A DNA stretch of 64,000 bases, taken from the NCBI GenBank assembly GCA_947496605.1, contig CANMDF010000002.1:896339-960338 (forward strand). Direction: 5' to 3'. The position numbers were made by a program, and so were the translations under genes. The notes beneath the pieces were generated by a model that saw only the letters and a list, made by a program, of their open reading frames with translations, was not told where the DNA came from and searched no databases. This stretch comes from an uncultured Paracoccaceae bacterium (GTDB lineage Bacteria > Pseudomonadota > Alphaproteobacteria > Rhodobacterales > Rhodobacteraceae). Position 1 is the first letter of the stretch. Each line of letters begins with the position of its first letter. This document shows positions 27,682 through 35,833 of the stretch, piece by piece.

Positions 27682-29676
27682 CTAACGCCACAAATAGGCA
27701 TAGCTGGCGAAAACACCCTGCAGTTTGGCAAGACTGCGGTTGAACATCCCAAGTTTGGGTAGGTCATTGTTTTCAATGCGATCCACGATCACTTCAACAG
27801 GGCAGGGTAAACCCGTGACTGGATCGCGATAGCGTGGATAGTCGATCAGTGCGGCGTGCACCAAGGCAGGAAGGCTGACCCGGGCGACGCGCCGCGCAAC
27901 CGGGATCGCCCGGTCATCGGTCAAACCCCAACCTGCATAGAAAGGTGTCCCGAGACAGGTGACTTTCTTGCCGCGTAAAAGCGCTTCGAACCCTAACAAA
28001 GACGTCATGGTCCACACGTCATCCACGGCATCAATCGCATCAATTGGGTCGGCACTGGTCAATACAACATCTGCCAGTTCCGCTGCGTTTGGCACCTTGC
28101 CAGGTCGCAAGCCCGCTTCGACATCAGGATGTGGTTTATAGATGATCACTGCCGCGGGGTTTGCTTTGCGTGTAATCTCAAGCAGGGTCAGATTGTCAGA
28201 GACCTCTGACGTTCCTAGCCTGATCGACGCATCATCAGCAACTTGTCCGGGTACAAGGACACGACGGCCCTTGGGAAGGTCCGGCAATGGTTTGGTGGCG
28301 ACATTATATTTTGAAAGGCGGGCGTCTGTAATCCGTTCAATCAGTGCCTCGGCCCGGGCGAGCGCGTTTTCATCAAGCTTTGCAGCGGCATCAATCAGGT
28401 CTTCGAGCAAACTGGGGCGCGTTGCGTCGTAATATATGCCTGTGTCATCCAGCACGAGGCTGAGCGGGGCGACCAAATTGGCACCTAATCCACGCGAACG
28501 AATAAAACCATCTTCCACTAAAATCGCATCATCACCGGGCGCATTGGCCCAACGCATCAAGCGACGCCCGTTTTTGTCCGCTTTCGTTTTGGCTTTCTTG
28601 CCCTCTGCAAAGGTCACGGGTTTGGGTTTGCCAAAGAACTGTTGAAGCGGCTTTCGCTTCCACATGCGCATGTCCGCTGCAACCCAGCCAGCATAATCGT
28701 CGCGCCATGCGGTCGCTGCAACAGATAGCGTGGCAACCGCTTCCTCAAAGCTGCACAGGCGGTCATGAAAGGGATCATACCATGTCGGATAAAGGATCAT
28801 GGCGCCCGCAAATAGCTGCGCACGGGTCAAAACGCGCTGCCGACGTTGAAGCGGGCTACGATCGTCAGTCAGCCCCCAACCCATGTAGAAAGGCTGTCCA
28901 AAGACGACGGGTTTGTGCCCTGCCATGATCGCCTCGAACCCCATTTGCGAGCTGACCGTATAGACTGCAATTGCGCCATCCATCAGCGCCCAAGGCGAAA
29001 TGTTGGGATCCGAAAAGCTGATCCGTTCGCTCGCGTCCTTTTGTTTAAAATACCCCTCACGGTGGCCGACCATAGTTTCGGGATGCGTCTTGATAATGAT
29101 CTGCGCCGTGGGGTGTTCGGTCTGGGCATAAAACAGCATCTCGCGGAACGTATTGCTGTCGGCGCCTGATGCTTTGATCGACGCATCTTTGCGGGTCTGG
29201 TCAATGACCAACACATAACCCGGCTCTGGTGCTGGGATGGCTGGGTCAAAGGTGTTGTACTTGGATAAATGGCCTGACTTTAGCGTCTCAATACCCGCCC
29301 GGGCACGGTTCAGTAGGGCAGTATTGTCTAACGGGTTTTCAGTCAGAATGATCTCAAGATCAGAGCGTGTCTTGGGGTCAAAATGCACGCCGCGATTATC
29401 AATATTTAGCCCAATCGGAGGGTCACCATCACGTCCCAGCCTGACCGATCGCAAGAAACTGTCTTCGATCCGCAGGATGGGTGCGCCTTTTATCGCGGCC
29501 ATCGCCTCGCCCCGCGGCGCTGTGGGGCTTTGACCCCAAACGCCGACTAAAGCGCCTTCTTCAGGCGTACCGATCTGAATATCATATCCCGCAAGTTCGA
29601 CAATGCGCCGGACCCGGCCTTTGGTCAAAAGGCCACCGTTATAGACGTAGAGGTTCTGGCGCTGCTGTTCGTTCAT
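27682..29676 (-). CDS. kpsC: KpsC-type capsule beta-Kdo glycosyltransferase
   Basis: 664 residues with two tandem related modules, typical of KpsC, which adds the beta-Kdo linker to the lipid anchor of group 2 capsules. Repeated elements: IEDSFLRSVRLGRDGDPPIG (N half) and VEDGFIRSRGLGANLVAPLS (C half); the pair VFGQPFYMGWGLTDDR and CLGTPFYAGWGLTDDR; and the KTHPE / KPHPD motifs. Cytosolic, membrane-associated. It follows kpsS by 22 bases on the same strand. The transport genes (kpsMT/ED) are not in the window. Convergent with ribD, 9 bases apart. Confidence 0.9.
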   Translation of the reverse strand: MNEQQRQNLYVYNGGLLTKGRVRRIVELAGYDIQIGTPEEGALVGVWGQSPTAPRGEAMAAIKGAPILRIEDSFLRSVRLGRDGDPPIGLNIDNRGVHFDPKTRSDLEIILTENPLDNTALLNRARAGIETLKSGHLSKYNTFDPAIPAPEPGYVLVIDQTRKDASIKASGADSNTFREMLFYAQTEHPTAQIIIKTHPETMVGHREGYFKQKDASERISFSDPNISPWALMDGAIAVYTVSSQMGFEAIMAGHKPVVFGQPFYMGWGLTDDRSPLQRRQRVLTRAQLFAGAMILYPTWYDPFHDRLCSFEEAVATLSVAATAWRDDYAGWVAADMRMWKRKPLQQFFGKPKPVTFAEGKKAKTKADKNGRRLMRWANAPGDDAILVEDGFIRSRGLGANLVAPLSLVLDDTGIYYDATRPSLLEDLIDAAAKLDENALARAEALIERITDARLSKYNVATKPLPDLPKGRRVLVPGQVADDASIRLGTSEVSDNLTLLEITRKANPAAVIIYKPHPDVEAGLRPGKVPNAAELADVVLTSADPIDAIDAVDDVWTMTSLLGFEALLRGKKVTCLGTPFYAGWGLTDDRAIPVARRVARVSLPALVHAALIDYPRYRDPVTGLPCPVEVIVDRIENNDLPKLGMFNRSLAKLQGVFASYAYLWR

Positions 29677-29698
29677 CTTGGGTAAACTATTGCACGGT

Positions 29699-30985
29699 TT
29701 ACGTCTTCACAACGCGCAATGCGCTTTGCGCGGGCGATTGTTTTGCCAAAAGAGCATCATAAGGGTCTGTGTTGTCTAGCATCATATCGACAAGCTGCCG
29801 CAGCAGTTGTTGCCTGCCCTTCGACGCATAAAAACCGCCCGGTACCTGGCAAGTCTCCAACAAGAACTGGCGATAATCGCGATAGGCTTTCGTGTCGGGT
29901 CGTTTAGGGTCTGAAAAGAACGCCGAAATGGGTTGGTCTGAGATGAATTCTGGTTTTGAAAACACAGCTGTGCCAAATGCCTTTAGGGGAATGCCGCGCC
30001 ACAAAGCCTGCTGCCCTGCCGTCGAATTTACGGTGACGGCAGACCGCGCTTGCCCCAGAATTTGGGCAAGTTTGCCGCCGCGCAAATAGTGGGTTCTTGT
30101 ATCAATGCCGTGCTGCAAAGAGATCTGCTTGATCATTTTGCGCAGGGGCGATTGCCCGCTTTCCAAAGGATGTGCTTTGAAAACAAGGTGATGATGTTTT
30201 GGCGCGCCGACACTAAACCCAGCAATCACTTCGGTGATGAAAGCCTCCATATTATCAAAAGAGGAATGGGCCTGAAAGCTGGCGTCATGCTCAAGCTGAA
30301 GCAACGCAATATGATAGGGATACCCCCCCGATTTGATGCGCCGGGTCGCCCATTGGCGGTGCAAGGCGAGAAACGGCATCAACAAAAGACGCTTTGTATA
30401 GAGCATCGCTTCGCGGTGCACGGGTAAGGCCCTGTGGGGTTTAAAGCCCGGGTAGCTGCCGTTTCGGAACATCACGAACCAATGGTAGAGGGCACCATAA
30501 AAGATGTGCTGACGCATATCGCCCCAATGCGCTGGGGGCGTCGGCATATCGACATCTGACTGGGCCAAACGGTCACGCATGTCGGTAACCGAGAAATCCA
30601 TAAGGCGTGAAAACCCATTGCTGCCGCCGCGTTCATAAGTGACCCAATAGGGGCGCAAATAGCCTTCTTCAAAAACATGAACGCGCAGTCCAAGGGCCTT
30701 GGCTTGGCGCACGGCCTCTGCATGGGTCGGGCGGGTGTCACCATAAAGGACGATATCTGTGATCTGGCGATCTCGAAGGATCGTGCCGAGCGTTTCCGGC
30801 CATGTTGAAGCGTCGCCGCGAAAGGGAATATACCCCGGGGCACGCCCCCAAAAAGCTGCGTCGCCAGCATTAAACCCGACGCGCCACACGCCAACACCGG
30901 CCCTGGCCAGCATGCGACCAAGCTGGCGAAAGAACGGACCATGTGGTCCCTGTAGAAAAAGATAGGCTTTCGTGTTTGTCATCAA
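29699..30985 (-). CDS. kpsS: KpsS-type capsule polysaccharide protein
   Basis: 428 residues of the KpsS/LipB family, the Kdo transferase that adds the first Kdo to lyso-phosphatidylglycerol in capsule anchor synthesis. Family-like segments: FLQGPHGPFFRQLGRML (about 10-26), VLYGDTRPTHAEAV, VFEEGYLRPYWVTYE (about 104-118) and KAHPLESGQSPL in the C-terminal half. It is the first gene of a two-gene leftward unit with kpsC. The start ATG ATG at 30985/30982 leaves about 120 bases to the rightward ribE. Confidence 0.9.
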   Translation of the reverse strand: MMTNTKAYLFLQGPHGPFFRQLGRMLARAGVGVWRVGFNAGDAAFWGRAPGYIPFRGDASTWPETLGTILRDRQITDIVLYGDTRPTHAEAVRQAKALGLRVHVFEEGYLRPYWVTYERGGSNGFSRLMDFSVTDMRDRLAQSDVDMPTPPAHWGDMRQHIFYGALYHWFVMFRNGSYPGFKPHRALPVHREAMLYTKRLLLMPFLALHRQWATRRIKSGGYPYHIALLQLEHDASFQAHSSFDNMEAFITEVIAGFSVGAPKHHHLVFKAHPLESGQSPLRKMIKQISLQHGIDTRTHYLRGGKLAQILGQARSAVTVNSTAGQQALWRGIPLKAFGTAVFSKPEFISDQPISAFFSDPKRPDTKAYRDYRQFLLETCQVPGGFYASKGRQQLLRQLVDMMLDNTDPYDALLAKQSPAQSALRVVKT

Positions 30986-31032
30986 CTTTGCTCAACGCGG
31001 TCGTTCTTCATTGACCTGAATATGGAACCGAA

Positions 31033-31059
31033 GCAAGCGTGCCGCTTGCCGGAGCGGCA
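31033..31059. promoter_or_regulatory. Overlapping hairpins between kpsS and ribE
   Basis: GCAAGC (31033-31038) pairs with GCTTGC (31044-31049), and alternatively TGCCGC (31040-31045) pairs with GCGGCA (31054-31059). The region does not show the conserved core of the FMN riboswitch. No U-tract follows. Possible leader structure for ribE. Confidence 0.3.
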
Positions 31060-31104
31060 TTGAAACGCTAGGTCAAATAAAACCACAAGTAAGGGATGCT
31101 GGGC

Positions 31105-31701
31105 ATGTTCACAGGGATCATCACTGATATCGGCCTCGTGCTAGAGCTAGAGCAACGCGGCGATCTGCGTGCGCGGATTGGCACTGGGTACGAAATTGCG
31201 GGCATCGATATTGGCGCATCAATTGCGTGTAACGGCGTGTGCCTGACTGTGATCGCTTTGGGATCCGACCCTCAGAACTGGTTCGATGTTGAAATTTCGG
31301 CGGAAACAGTTGGGGCGACCAATGTTGGCGCATGGACCAAAGGTGGCCGTTTGAATTTAGAGCGTGCGCTGAAGGTGGGAGACGAGCTGGGCGGGCACAT
31401 CGTATCAGGCCATGTAGACGGCGTGGCGCAGGTTGTGGCCATGAAAGACGAAGGCGACAGCACGCGCGTCACTTTCCGTGCGCCAAACGATCTGGCACGG
31501 TTTATTGCACCCAAAGGCTCGGTTGCGCTGAACGGTACGTCGTTGACGGTCAATGAGGTCGACGGCGTTGATTTTGGGATCAACTTTATCCCGCACACGA
31601 AAACGGCCACCACATGGGGCGATACTGCCGTTGGCGATCACATCAATCTTGAGATCGACACCATGGCCCGTTACGTCGCGCGTTTGCGCGAATACGGCTG
31701 A
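31105..31701 (+). CDS. ribE: Riboflavin synthase alpha chain
   Basis: Dismutates two 6,7-dimethyl-8-ribityllumazine molecules into riboflavin. 198 residues from ATG 31105, whose MFTGIITDIG is the invariant family start; the ATG 9 bases upstream has no room for a ribosome-binding site. The two lumazine-binding barrels are seen: MFTGIITDIGLVLELEQRGD with SIACNGVCLTVIAL, and GGHIVSGHVDGVAQVVAMKD with SVALNGTSLTVNEV. Overlaps the following small gene by 1 base (TGATG). Confidence 0.97.
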   Translation: MFTGIITDIGLVLELEQRGDLRARIGTGYEIAGIDIGASIACNGVCLTVIALGSDPQNWFDVEISAETVGATNVGAWTKGGRLNLERALKVGDELGGHIVSGHVDGVAQVVAMKDEGDSTRVTFRAPNDLARFIAPKGSVALNGTSLTVNEVDGVDFGINFIPHTKTATTWGDTAVGDHINLEIDTMARYVARLREYG

Positions 31702-31922
31702 TGAAACCGCTGGTTCTTGCCTCGATTGAAGATGAGACCGGGGACCGCTGTGTTGACATCATCCGCCTGATTGACGGGCAGTTCGCCTATCGCGAATGCA
31801 GACGTGACCCCGAAGACGGGCATGGCTGGCGGTATTTATCCCAAGCCTCACCCCCAACCTTTGACACCGAGGTCGCAGCCCGCGAAGCTGCGATGCGTGA
31901 CATTGGGTGGATGCAAGAATGA
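31701..31922 (+). CDS. Small conserved protein, unknown
   Basis: 73 residues (MKPLVLASIEDETGDRCVDI...), no signal peptide or membrane helix. The sequence is rich in acidic residues and has REAAMRDIGWMQE at the C-terminus. It is tightly coupled to ribE (1-base overlap) and to the following gene (ATGA overlap), which argues that it is a real gene. Its position inside the riboflavin operon does not by itself show a role in it. Confidence 0.75.
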   Translation: MKPLVLASIEDETGDRCVDIIRLIDGQFAYRECRRDPEDGHGWRYLSQASPPTFDTEVAAREAAMRDIGWMQE

Positions 31923-32479
31923 TAGCGGGTATAGGACATAATTCGGGTCGGGTGAACGAACCGGGCAAAAGTTGGCGCAAACACGTGTGGACCAAAGCCC
32001 GCAAGGATTTGATGCCAACGCTGCCAATTGAGGTCGTGCGTTTGCGGGTCAGGCGTGCGGCGGAGCTTGGGCTGCCTTACAAAACTTACGCTGGTATCAG
32101 GGCGAGCTCTGGTCATGATTTGATCGGGTTTTTGTTTTCCAACAATGCCTTGCAGGTGCTGCGCGAAGGGCAGGCGATGCCCAATGACCGCGCAGAAAAA
32201 CTGTTGGGTTTGGTGAAGGCGCAGTGCATTGGCGTGGCACACAAACCCGTGACCCCGACGCATCTGGGCAGTTTGCCGGGGATCGCGGCGGCGCATACGG
32301 CCCCTGCGTTTAACGCCAGTTGGGCAGATATGCGCGATCAAGTGCAGGGGATCGTTGCAGCGCAAAGGCAACCATCAGACCGCTTTGTGATCATTGGCGA
32401 CACAGCATTTGAACGCGAATGGGCCGAGGCGGCACGCACCGCGGGGTATTTGCGGGCGGAGCAGTTCTTTTGCAAGTAA
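31919..32479 (+). CDS. Conserved protein, unknown, in riboflavin operon
   Basis: 186 residues from ATG 31919 (MIAGIGHNSGRVNEPGKSWR), chosen because it overlaps the previous stop as ATGA; an ATG 12 bases earlier is possible. The opening GIGHNSG resembles a motif at the N-terminus of many short alphaproteobacterial proteins of phage or hypothetical type. Other parts (LPIEVVRLRVRRAAELGLPY KTYAGIRASSGHD, ...FVIIGDTAFEREWAEA) are not assigned. No membrane segment. Its stop codon lies within a perfect 24-bp palindrome. Confidence 0.75.
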   Translation: MIAGIGHNSGRVNEPGKSWRKHVWTKARKDLMPTLPIEVVRLRVRRAAELGLPYKTYAGIRASSGHDLIGFLFSNNALQVLREGQAMPNDRAEKLLGLVKAQCIGVAHKPVTPTHLGSLPGIAAAHTAPAFNASWADMRDQVQGIVAAQRQPSDRFVIIGDTAFEREWAEAARTAGYLRAEQFFCK

Positions 32480-32500
32480 GGTGGATCATGATCCACCTTA
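32477..32500. promoter_or_regulatory. Perfect 24-bp palindrome before ribB
   Basis: TAAGGTGGATCA (32477-32488) is followed directly by its reverse complement TGATCCACCTTA (32489-32500). The first three bases are the stop of the upstream gene. As DNA this is an ideal dimer site; as RNA it folds into a stem of about 10 bp with a small loop. No U-tract follows, so a protein site or an RNA-processing signal is more likely than termination. Confidence 0.6.
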
Positions 32501-32571
32501 CGCGATAGCAACCTTTCCAAAGCGTCCGCGCTGGGCTATCTGCCTGAGGCAACGCCGCTGCGGAGAGACCC

Positions 32572-33702
32572 ATGAACACAGCATTCGAAACACCTGGCCC
32601 TGTCGAGCAAGATTGGTCTGACGCAATCAGCAAAATCGAAGACATCATTGACGACGCCCGCAACGGCAAAATGTTCGTACTGGTGGACCACGAAGATCGC
32701 GAAAACGAAGGCGATCTGGTGATCCCCGCGCAGATGGCGACACCCGATGCGATCAACTTTATGGCCAAGCATGGACGCGGTTTGATTTGTCTCACGTTGC
32801 CCGGCGAACGCATTGATGCGCTGGGTTTGCCCTTGATGGCGTCCCATAACTCATCACGCCACGAAACGGCATTCACCGTCAGTATTGAAGCCCGTGAAGG
32901 CGTGAGTACCGGTATTTCGGCCCATGACCGCGCACGCACTGTAGCCACAGCGATTGATGCCTCAAAAGGTGCTGCTGACATCGCCACACCCGGCCATGTC
33001 TTCCCACTGCGCGCCCGTGATGGTGGCGTCTTGGTCCGTGCGGGGCACACGGAAGCCGCCGTTGATATTTCCCGCCTTGCGGGCCTTAACCCTTCGGGCG
33101 TGATCTGTGAAATCATGAAGGAAGACGGCGAGATGGCGCGTTTGCCCGATCTGATCGCCTTTGCCCAGCTGCATAATTTGAAGATCGGCACGATCAGCGA
33201 CCTGATCGCCTATCGCCGCCGCCATGACAATCTGGTCCGTGTCCGTGAAACCAGCACGATCACATCTGAATTTGGTGGTGAGTGGGAAATGCGGATTTAT
33301 ACCGATGAAACCCAAGGGGCAGAGCATATCGCCCTCATCAAAGGTGATATAACCACCGACGCGCCCGTTCTTGTACGGATGCACGCGATGGACCCGATGT
33401 TGGACGTCCTAGGGACGGGCCCGCGCGGGCGTCGTGACGAATTTGGCGATGCCATGAAAATGATCGCCGCAGAAGGGCGCGGTGCGCTTGTTCTGCTGCG
33501 CGATGTGCATATGAAGCTCGATTCGATCGAAGAAGCGTCGCCGCAGACCTTGCGCCAGTATGGCTTAGGCGCACAAATCCTCAGCTCGCTTGGCCTGCAT
33601 GAAATTGAACTGCTGACAAATTCGCCGCAACCCAAGGTCGTGGGGCTTGATGCCTACGGGCTGGAAATTGTAGGCACGCGCAAAATCTCGGAGATTGGAT
33701 AA
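32572..33702 (+). CDS. ribB: 3,4-dihydroxy-2-butanone-4-phosphate synthase RibB
   Basis: Makes the four-carbon precursor of lumazine from ribulose 5-phosphate. 376 residues. The active DHBP-synthase domain (about 20-215) shows VDHEDRENEGDLVIPAQ, LPLMASHNSSRHETAFTVSI, GHTEAAVDISRLAGL and GVICEIMKEDGEMA. The C-terminal half is homologous to GTP cyclohydrolase II but lacks its zinc cysteines: where SEC...CDC is expected, this protein has MHAMDPML...GRRDEF. So GTP cyclohydrolase II activity is unlikely and ribA must be elsewhere. It overlaps ribH by 1 base (TAATG). Confidence 0.94.
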   Translation: MNTAFETPGPVEQDWSDAISKIEDIIDDARNGKMFVLVDHEDRENEGDLVIPAQMATPDAINFMAKHGRGLICLTLPGERIDALGLPLMASHNSSRHETAFTVSIEAREGVSTGISAHDRARTVATAIDASKGAADIATPGHVFPLRARDGGVLVRAGHTEAAVDISRLAGLNPSGVICEIMKEDGEMARLPDLIAFAQLHNLKIGTISDLIAYRRRHDNLVRVRETSTITSEFGGEWEMRIYTDETQGAEHIALIKGDITTDAPVLVRMHAMDPMLDVLGTGPRGRRDEFGDAMKMIAAEGRGALVLLRDVHMKLDSIEEASPQTLRQYGLGAQILSSLGLHEIELLTNSPQPKVVGLDAYGLEIVGTRKISEIG

Positions 33703-34241
33703 TGGCCGGACCGTCCCACTACATCATGCCGCTGCCGGACTTTGATAAGCCGGTGAAAATCCTGATCGTGGCATCGCCGTACTACAAAGACATTTCAGAC
33801 AATCAGATCGCCGGTGCAAAGGCCGAGATTGAAAAGGCAGGGGCCACTTGGGACATCGTCGAAGTCCCCGGTGCGCTGGAAATCCCGACCGCCATCGGCA
33901 TTGCTGAACGAATGAGCAACTTTGACGGCTACGTGGCCCTTGGCTGCGTGATCCGGGGTGAAACGACCCATTATGACACGGTCTGCAATGACAGCAGCCG
34001 CGCGATCCAATTGTTGGGTTTGCAGGGGCTTTGTATCGGCAACGGCATTCTCACGGTTGAGAACCGCACACAGGCTGAAGTGCGTGCTGACCCGGCTGAG
34101 ATGAACAAAGGTGGCGGTGCCGCGGCTGCGGCCTTGCACCTGATCGCACTCGCCCGTAAGTGGGGCAAAGCCGAGAAGACTGTGGGGTTCACCCGTGAAA
34201 TTCTGATGGCGGGTGACACGGATAGCAAGACCACAGCATGA
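33702..34241 (+). CDS. ribH: Lumazine synthase RibH
   Basis: Condenses the DHBP-derived butanone phosphate with the ribitylaminouracil to 6,7-dimethyl-8-ribityllumazine; assembles as an oligomer. 179 residues. The motifs ATWDIVEVPGALEIPTAI, GYVALGCVIRGETTHYD (catalytic His) and GNGILTVENRTQAEVRAD are typical. Overlaps nusB by 4 bases (ATGA), forming the ribB-ribH-nusB chain found in many proteobacteria. Confidence 0.97.
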   Translation: MAGPSHYIMPLPDFDKPVKILIVASPYYKDISDNQIAGAKAEIEKAGATWDIVEVPGALEIPTAIGIAERMSNFDGYVALGCVIRGETTHYDTVCNDSSRAIQLLGLQGLCIGNGILTVENRTQAEVRADPAEMNKGGGAAAAALHLIALARKWGKAEKTVGFTREILMAGDTDSKTTA

Positions 34242-34711
34242 CCCTTTCGAATAACCAAAAGCGCAAGATGAAAACAGCGGCCCGGCTTTATGCCGTGCAG
34301 GCCCTTTTTCAGATGGAGGCGTCAGGCCAGACCGTGGATCAGGTCAAGCGCGAGTTTGAAGATCACCGCTTGGGGGCCGTCTATGAAGAAGGCGAGATGA
34401 CCGAAGGCGATGTGGATACGTTCCGTGGGCTGATGGAAAAAGCGGTCGATGATCAGGCCGCGATTGACCAATTGACCGACCGTGCGCTGGTGGCGAAATG
34501 GCCGATTGCACGAATTGATCCCACATGGCGGGCGCTGTTTCGTGCAGCGGGTGCCGAACTAACGCTGAAGAATACGCCGCCCAAAGTTGTGATCAGCGAA
34601 TTTGTCGGTGTGGCCGAAGCGTTTTCAGCAGACGGCAAAGAACCCAAATTCGTGAATGCTGTACTGGACCATATGGCCCGCGAAGTGCAGCCCGAGGCAT
34701 TCGGCAAGTAG
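34238..34711 (+). CDS. nusB: Transcription antitermination factor NusB
   Basis: 157 residues; binds boxA RNA with NusE (S10) during rRNA antitermination. Visible family features: KMKTAARLYAVQALFQMEAS, DRALVAKWPIARIDPTWRAL and PKVVISEFVGVAEAFSADGK with FVNAVLDHMARE at the C-terminus. Coupled to ribH by an ATGA overlap. A small membrane protein gene follows after 35 bases. Confidence 0.96.
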   Translation: MTLSNNQKRKMKTAARLYAVQALFQMEASGQTVDQVKREFEDHRLGAVYEEGEMTEGDVDTFRGLMEKAVDDQAAIDQLTDRALVAKWPIARIDPTWRALFRAAGAELTLKNTPPKVVISEFVGVAEAFSADGKEPKFVNAVLDHMAREVQPEAFGK

Positions 34712-34746
34712 TTTGCTATCACGCCCGCCAGCGCTATGTTCGCCGT

Positions 34747-35073
34747 ATGAGCGGAACAATGAACCAAAAACCTGAACCAGACCTGATGCGCCTTTACATC
34801 CGGCATTGTGTTGTCGGGTTTGTGCTGTCTGCGATTTTTGTTGGTCTTATCTTATGGTTTGATGTTGTCGGACTGCGCGGCCTTGTAATGGGCTCAGACA
34901 TTGGTTTGTTGGCCGTGTTCCTGCTGTGGTTCTTTAATGGAACTGTGTTTGGTAGTGTGCAATTTGCGATCGTCATCATGTCACAAGCCGATGACGATGA
35001 TGATGACGGACCGCGACGCGGGATCATGATCCCGGTACGGGTCGCAGCGCAATCACGCTCACGCAGTGTTTAG
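34747..35073 (+). CDS. Small two-helix membrane protein
   Basis: 108 residues from ATG 34747 (MSGTMNQKPEPD). Two membrane helices: CVVGFVLSAIFVGLILWFDV (about 18-37) and DIGLLAVFLLWFFNGTVFGS (about 49-68), then a cytoplasmic acidic patch DDDDDDGPRR and an Arg/Ser-rich tail. No catalytic motif. The open frame continues upstream into nusB, but coding similarity begins here. Last gene of the rightward riboflavin/nusB run; convergent with the following secreted-protein gene (stops overlap by 4 bases). Confidence 0.72.
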   Translation: MSGTMNQKPEPDLMRLYIRHCVVGFVLSAIFVGLILWFDVVGLRGLVMGSDIGLLAVFLLWFFNGTVFGSVQFAIVIMSQADDDDDDGPRRGIMIPVRVAAQSRSRSV

Positions 35074-35573
35074 CTTAGGCAGCTGTGCGGTAGGGTGACT
35101 GTATTTGCGCTGTCGGCGAAAACGGTCGTCTGCGTTTCCCCGGCAATGGTCATTTGCACAAAAGCGCCATCAAGTTCGGACCCTGCAACGCGGATTTGAC
35201 CTAAGCTGCTGTCGGCAAGTACATCATCCAGATCGGCAGAGATGATAACGTCATTTCCGGCGCTTAATCCATTGATTGTGAAGGAAAGCTGCTGATCCCC
35301 GTCGACGACAGGTTGGGCTGTCACAGCGCCGTTTTGGACCTCAACCGGTTGAAACACTTCAACCCCGGCGCCGTTGGCGGTGACGTCAAAAATCAAACCG
35401 CCCGCAGACCCAGTCAAGTCAATCACCATGCCCACATCCTGTAATGGGCAGGTGTCGCTGGAAATCACAAAGCGGTCTTTGGGTGCGCTTTCAACAAAGC
35501 GCACAGTGATGTCAGCCAGAGCAGGCTGGGCGAAGAACGGGAGCGTTGCAGCTAAGAACCAAGTCATTTTCAT
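35070..35573 (-). CDS. Secreted protein, unknown
   Basis: 167 residues with a signal peptide MKMTWFLAATLPFFAQPALA cut before DITV. The mature domain is beta-rich with repeated short strands (LIFDVTANGAGVEVFQPVEV, LSFTINGLSAGNDVIISADL), two Cys (DTCPL and HSCLS) that may form a disulfide, and no repeats or enzymatic motif. It resembles aggregation or adhesion-type periplasmic proteins only in general character. No convincing Shine-Dalgarno. Convergent with the upstream membrane protein gene. Confidence 0.7.
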   Translation of the reverse strand: MKMTWFLAATLPFFAQPALADITVRFVESAPKDRFVISSDTCPLQDVGMVIDLTGSAGGLIFDVTANGAGVEVFQPVEVQNGAVTAQPVVDGDQQLSFTINGLSAGNDVIISADLDDVLADSSLGQIRVAGSELDGAFVQMTIAGETQTTVFADSANTVTLPHSCLS

Positions 35574-35626
35574 ACGGGAAAAGTAGGTCGGTGCGTCAAA
35601 CTGTCAAATTTGAGGTGGAAAGTGAC

Positions 35627-35724
35627 GGGGACCACGGCAACCGTAGAGGTAACTAATCCTGAGGACCTGTATGTACAGGTGGGCGCCAGGTAATCAGACC
35701 AGGGTCAGAACAGAGCCAGCCCCC
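35627..35724. ncRNA. Structured intergenic segment, candidate small RNA
   Basis: Several hairpins stand in line: ACGG-CAA-CCGT (35634-35644), TCC-TGA-GGA (near 35657-35665), ACCTGTA-TG-TACAGGT (35665-35680) and GGT-AATCAG-ACC (near 35690-35701). GGGG (35627-35630) could close the whole with CCCC (35721-35724). It does not match the SRP RNA core GGTCAGG...GGAA...AGCAGCC or RNase P. Strand unknown; no database match could be made. Confidence 0.3.
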
Positions 35725-35833
35725 TAGGATTTGCGTAAGGCCGCTGGATTTGTACCTATGGTATACGAGAGGCGCAGAACCCGTCGCCCAACAGGTAGGG
35801 GGGCAGGTCGTGAAGGGCAAGGCCCTTGGTGTT

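Noticed and set aside
28142..28432. ORFs on the plus strand inside kpsC
   Set aside because: Ser/Arg-rich, low-complexity reading typical of the antisense of a real coding frame; kpsC has clear domains.
31000..31104. FMN riboswitch before ribE
   Set aside because: The conserved RFN core sequences are absent here and also before ribB (32480-32571); only simple hairpins are seen.
35627..35724. SRP (4.5S) RNA or RNase P RNA
   Set aside because: A stretch resembles GGTCAG...AGCCAGCC, but the GGAA tetraloop core of SRP RNA is missing and none of the RNase P conserved blocks appear.
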